From JBOHRN01 sp050732775 (GTDB taxonomy: Bacteria > Gemmatimonadota > Gemmatimonadetes > Longimicrobiales > Longimicrobiaceae): 50,758 nt of DNA. The translations under genes were made by a program, and so were the position numbers. The notes below the pieces were generated by a model, which was given only the letters and a program-made list of their open reading frames with translations, had not been told where the DNA came from and ran no database searches. Below are positions 48,582-50,758 of this stretch, in pieces; positions within the stretch are counted from its first letter, which is position 1; every line of letters begins with the position of its first letter. The DNA lies in assembly GCA_050732775.1 (NCBI GenBank), contig JBOHRN010000058.1, positions 1 to 50,758 of the forward strand, in the 5' to 3' direction.

Positions 48582-49895
48582 ATGTCTTTTTCTTCATTCC
48601 ACCGGGTGGGCGGAGCTGCTTTGGCGGCGCTGGGAGTCGCGCTGGGGGGCTGCTCGGACGACCTGCCCACGGCCGGCGACGAACGCTTCTTCCCTCCCGG
48701 CTCCACCCCTTTGACGCTCCAGCGCATCTATCAGCCGGAGGAGGTATACGACGCGCTCGGTTCCTTTTCCGGCTATACCGACCGCTCTGACGCCTCGTTC
48801 CTCATCACCGCGGATCGCTTCGACGCCGCCTTGGAAGCGAACATCCTGCTCCGCTTCACCGGCTTCCCGGAAAGGGTGGGCTACAGCTCGGAGGGGGTAT
48901 CGATCACCGACAGTGTATTCAGCTACACCGGGGGCCGGGTCATCGCGGTGGTAGACAGCGCCCGGTCGGCCTCTGAGGGGCAGGTGACGCTCGGTCTGTG
49001 GACGCTGGAGCAGGCGTGGGACCCGGAGTCGGTATCCTGGGAGTTGGCCGTCGACACGGCGGGGGAGCAGTCGCCCTGGCGCGAACCGGGGGGTACACGG
49101 GGCCGGCTGCTGTCCGAGTTGACCTGGGCACCGGGTGACACCATCGTGGGCGACTCCCTCACTTGGACGGTGGACTCGGTGGCGGTGCGGGAGATGGCCG
49201 ACTCGGCTTTTCCCGGTCTGATGGTGACCGCGAAGGGGGACGGGAGCCGGCTTGAGATCGGTTCCTTCGCCGTGGAGCTCGACATCAGCCCCGAGACCGT
49301 CCCCGACACCACGCTGGTCGAGACTGTCAGCTCGGGGCAGCGCGAGTTCGTTTTCACGCCCGCTCAGCCGAGCCCCGGCGAACTCCTAGAGGTGGGCGGC
49401 TTGGAGAGCGCGCGCCACCTGTTCCGGCTCCACTTCCCCGAATTCCTGCCCGCCGGACCGTGCCCGCCGTGCGAAACCGTGCCCATCTCCGAGGTCTCTC
49501 TCAACCAGGTGGCGCTGGTGTTGGACCCCGAGCCCGCCAGCGGCGGCTTCAGGCCGCTGGCTCCGATCACCGTCACCATACGTGCCATCGCCGAGCCCGA
49601 GTTGGGGATGAGCGCGCCCCTGGGGGGCCGTTTGGCCTCGGAAACGCTAGCGCGGGAATCGTTTACCTCGCCCGATTCCACCGCGGTCCTCGACCTCACT
49701 AACTTCGTCCGCTCCATCATCGCCGAGCGTGAGGAAGACGAAGAAGACGGGGATGAGGAAGAGGAGTCCGAACTCTCCCGCGAGCTGGCGCTCCTGGCCG
49801 AGCCCTTGGCGGGTACCTTCGGGGTAGCGTGGTTCCAGCCCCGCCCGCTGCTTCGCTTTGTGTACACCATCCCCGGCGATTTGAACCTCCCATGA
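48582..49895 (+). CDS. Predicted lipoprotein of unknown function
   Basis: 437 residues from ATG 48582 (an in-frame TTG lies six bases upstream). ALAALGVALGGC is a lipobox (Cys24). The body looks beta rich, with repeated domains containing VTLGLWTLEQAWDPESVSWELAVD, a pattern seen in DNRLRE-type or lectin-like surface modules, and a CPPC motif (GPCPPCETVP). A strongly acidic stretch (EREEDEEDGDEEEESE) near residue 380 precedes the C-terminus. No family assigned. It overlaps the next gene by four bases (ATGA), so the two probably act together at the outer membrane. Confidence 0.78.
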   Translation: MSFSSFHRVGGAALAALGVALGGCSDDLPTAGDERFFPPGSTPLTLQRIYQPEEVYDALGSFSGYTDRSDASFLITADRFDAALEANILLRFTGFPERVGYSSEGVSITDSVFSYTGGRVIAVVDSARSASEGQVTLGLWTLEQAWDPESVSWELAVDTAGEQSPWREPGGTRGRLLSELTWAPGDTIVGDSLTWTVDSVAVREMADSAFPGLMVTAKGDGSRLEIGSFAVELDISPETVPDTTLVETVSSGQREFVFTPAQPSPGELLEVGGLESARHLFRLHFPEFLPAGPCPPCETVPISEVSLNQVALVLDPEPASGGFRPLAPITVTIRAIAEPELGMSAPLGGRLASETLARESFTSPDSTAVLDLTNFVRSIIAEREEDEEDGDEEEESELSRELALLAEPLAGTFGVAWFQPRPLLRFVYTIPGDLNLP

Positions 49896-50758
49896 ATGGT
49901 CGCTACGACTCCCCGGTGAAGTTGGCCTTGGTGGTTCTGGCTGCTCTCTTGCTAGTTCAGAGCCCTTCCCAGGCACAGTCATTTCTGGCCAGCCGGGGTC
50001 TCGGCCTGCCCGCCCAACCCTTCGACGCCCGCGCGGCCGGGCTCGGCGGGGTGCACGCTGGGTTGCCGGGGGTAGACCTTTCGGTGCACAACCCGGCGGG
50101 GGCGGTGACGGTGCCCGCCCCCACTTTCAGGGCGGTGCTCCGGCCCGAGTCCCGGAGTTCCGAGTTCGGCGGCCAGAGCGAGAGCGGGAGCTCCGTGCGC
50201 TTCCCCCTCTTCCAGGCCGCCTTCCGCTTCGGAGAAAGGTGGGCGGCGTCGGCAGCGTACGCGGGCTACCTGGACCAGAACTGGGCGGTGGAAGTAAGCG
50301 ATTCCGTGCCCATCGGCGGCACTCCCATCGAGGTGACCGACCTTTTCTCGTCCCGGGGGGGGGTGTCCCGCTTCCAGCTAGGCCTGGCGTACCAACTCCG
50401 GGAGCGGCTCTCGCTGGGGGCAGACCTCCACTTATACACCGGCGGGGTGCGGCGCCAGCTGAGCCGGCTAGTCGGTGAGGCGGGCCAGCCGTCCCGTTTC
50501 GCGGCCGAAGGGAGTTACCAAGGCGTCGGTTTCGCGGCCGGGCTCCGCTGGCTGCCCGCCGAAGCCGTGACGGTGGCCGCGGCCGTGTCGGCGGGAGGCC
50601 GGCTCGAGGCCGAGTTGGAAGAGGGAGACGGGACCCTGGTCGACGCCGCCGGCTACGACTTGCCGGTCTCGCTAACCGTGGGAGGGAGCGCTCGTCTAAC
50701 AGCCGCGACTACCGCCGTCCTGTCGCTAGATTGGACTGGATGGTCGTCGGCCGACGAC
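49892..50758 (+). CDS. Outer-membrane protein, FadL/PorV-like, truncated at window edge
   Basis: At least 289 residues; the gene continues past position 50758. A signal peptide (about 9-29, ending SQAQS) precedes SFLASRGLGLPAQPFDARAAGLGGVHAG, close to the start of PorV and FadL-type barrels, where Gly/Ala-rich N-terminal plug sequences and VDLSVHNPAG are common. Alternating hydrophobic strands follow (FQAAFRFGERWAASAAYAGY, LGLAYQLRERLSLGADLHLY). It could be a transport barrel or a PorV-like secretion factor; the overlapping lipoprotein gene upstream is a likely partner. Confidence 0.78.
   Translation, partial: MNGRYDSPVKLALVVLAALLLVQSPSQAQSFLASRGLGLPAQPFDARAAGLGGVHAGLPGVDLSVHNPAGAVTVPAPTFRAVLRPESRSSEFGGQSESGSSVRFPLFQAAFRFGERWAASAAYAGYLDQNWAVEVSDSVPIGGTPIEVTDLFSSRGGVSRFQLGLAYQLRERLSLGADLHLYTGGVRRQLSRLVGEAGQPSRFAAEGSYQGVGFAAGLRWLPAEAVTVAAAVSAGGRLEAELEEGDGTLVDAAGYDLPVSLTVGGSARLTAATTAVLSLDWTGWSSADD

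Overview
This is a high-GC bacterial chromosome window of 50.8 kb with no phage genes, insertion sequences or CRISPR array. Gene order is compact, with many 1-4 base start/stop overlaps (GTGA, ATGA, TAATG). The gene content fits a Gram-negative, aerobic, diderm bacterium: a PilQ secretin, outer-membrane lipoproteins, a predicted outer-membrane barrel, heme A synthesis, and type IV pili. The pilin sequences, the CtaA-CtaB fusion and the general gene style suggest Gemmatimonadota or a relative. That assignment is inference from pattern memory and has not been tested.

Layout. 1-5.05 kb (minus strand): two type IV pilin genes, then an overlapping GT-C membrane glycosyltransferase and three GT2 glycosyltransferases; the last runs off the window edge. 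5.26-10.25 kb: ferredoxin-NADP reductase, an SDR that lacks the catalytic tyrosine, a class A penicillin-binding protein and thioredoxin reductase. 10.4-14.4 kb: a fused heme A synthase/heme O synthase, an M24 aminopeptidase and a convergent inositol-monophosphatase-family phosphatase. 14.5-19.5 kb: the ffh-rpsP-rimM-trmD-rplS-rnhB translation and secretion operon, a four-helix membrane protein and tRNA-Lys.

19.9-32.7 kb: a type IV pilus region. A small basic protein precedes a PilS-like kinase and a PilR-like sigma-54 activator. Five minor-pilin genes follow (two FimT/GspH-like, then PilV-, PilW- and PilX-like), then pilMNOPQ, and finally a beta-propeller-like lipoprotein closed by a strong terminator. 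32.8-40.5 kb: aroC-aroK-topA-xerC-hslV-hslU-mazG-like operon. 40.5-44.1 kb: a class V aminotransferase, queG, and an exported MsrB/MsrA pair. 44.2-47.3 kb (minus strand): an unknown gene behind a strong sigma-54 promoter, a small Tat-exported protein with a repeated Cys/Asn-Pro/His-Pro motif and a Gly/Pro tail, and a sensor kinase with a lipoprotein partner. 47.4-50.8 kb: alanine racemase, a lipoprotein and a truncated outer-membrane protein.

How the parts work together. The strongest theme is one pilus regulon split into two loci. The major-pilin locus carries a good sigma-54 -24/-12 element upstream of pilA and a second, weaker one between the pilins. The PilS/PilR pair that could drive them sits 15 kb away beside the minor pilins and the alignment complex. 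The glycosyltransferases coupled to the second pilin suggest a pilin or surface glycosylation module. The least familiar items are the Tat-exported CExNPxHPxCN protein, the sigma-54-driven unknown gene next to it, and the propeller lipoprotein at the end of the pilMNOPQ cluster.
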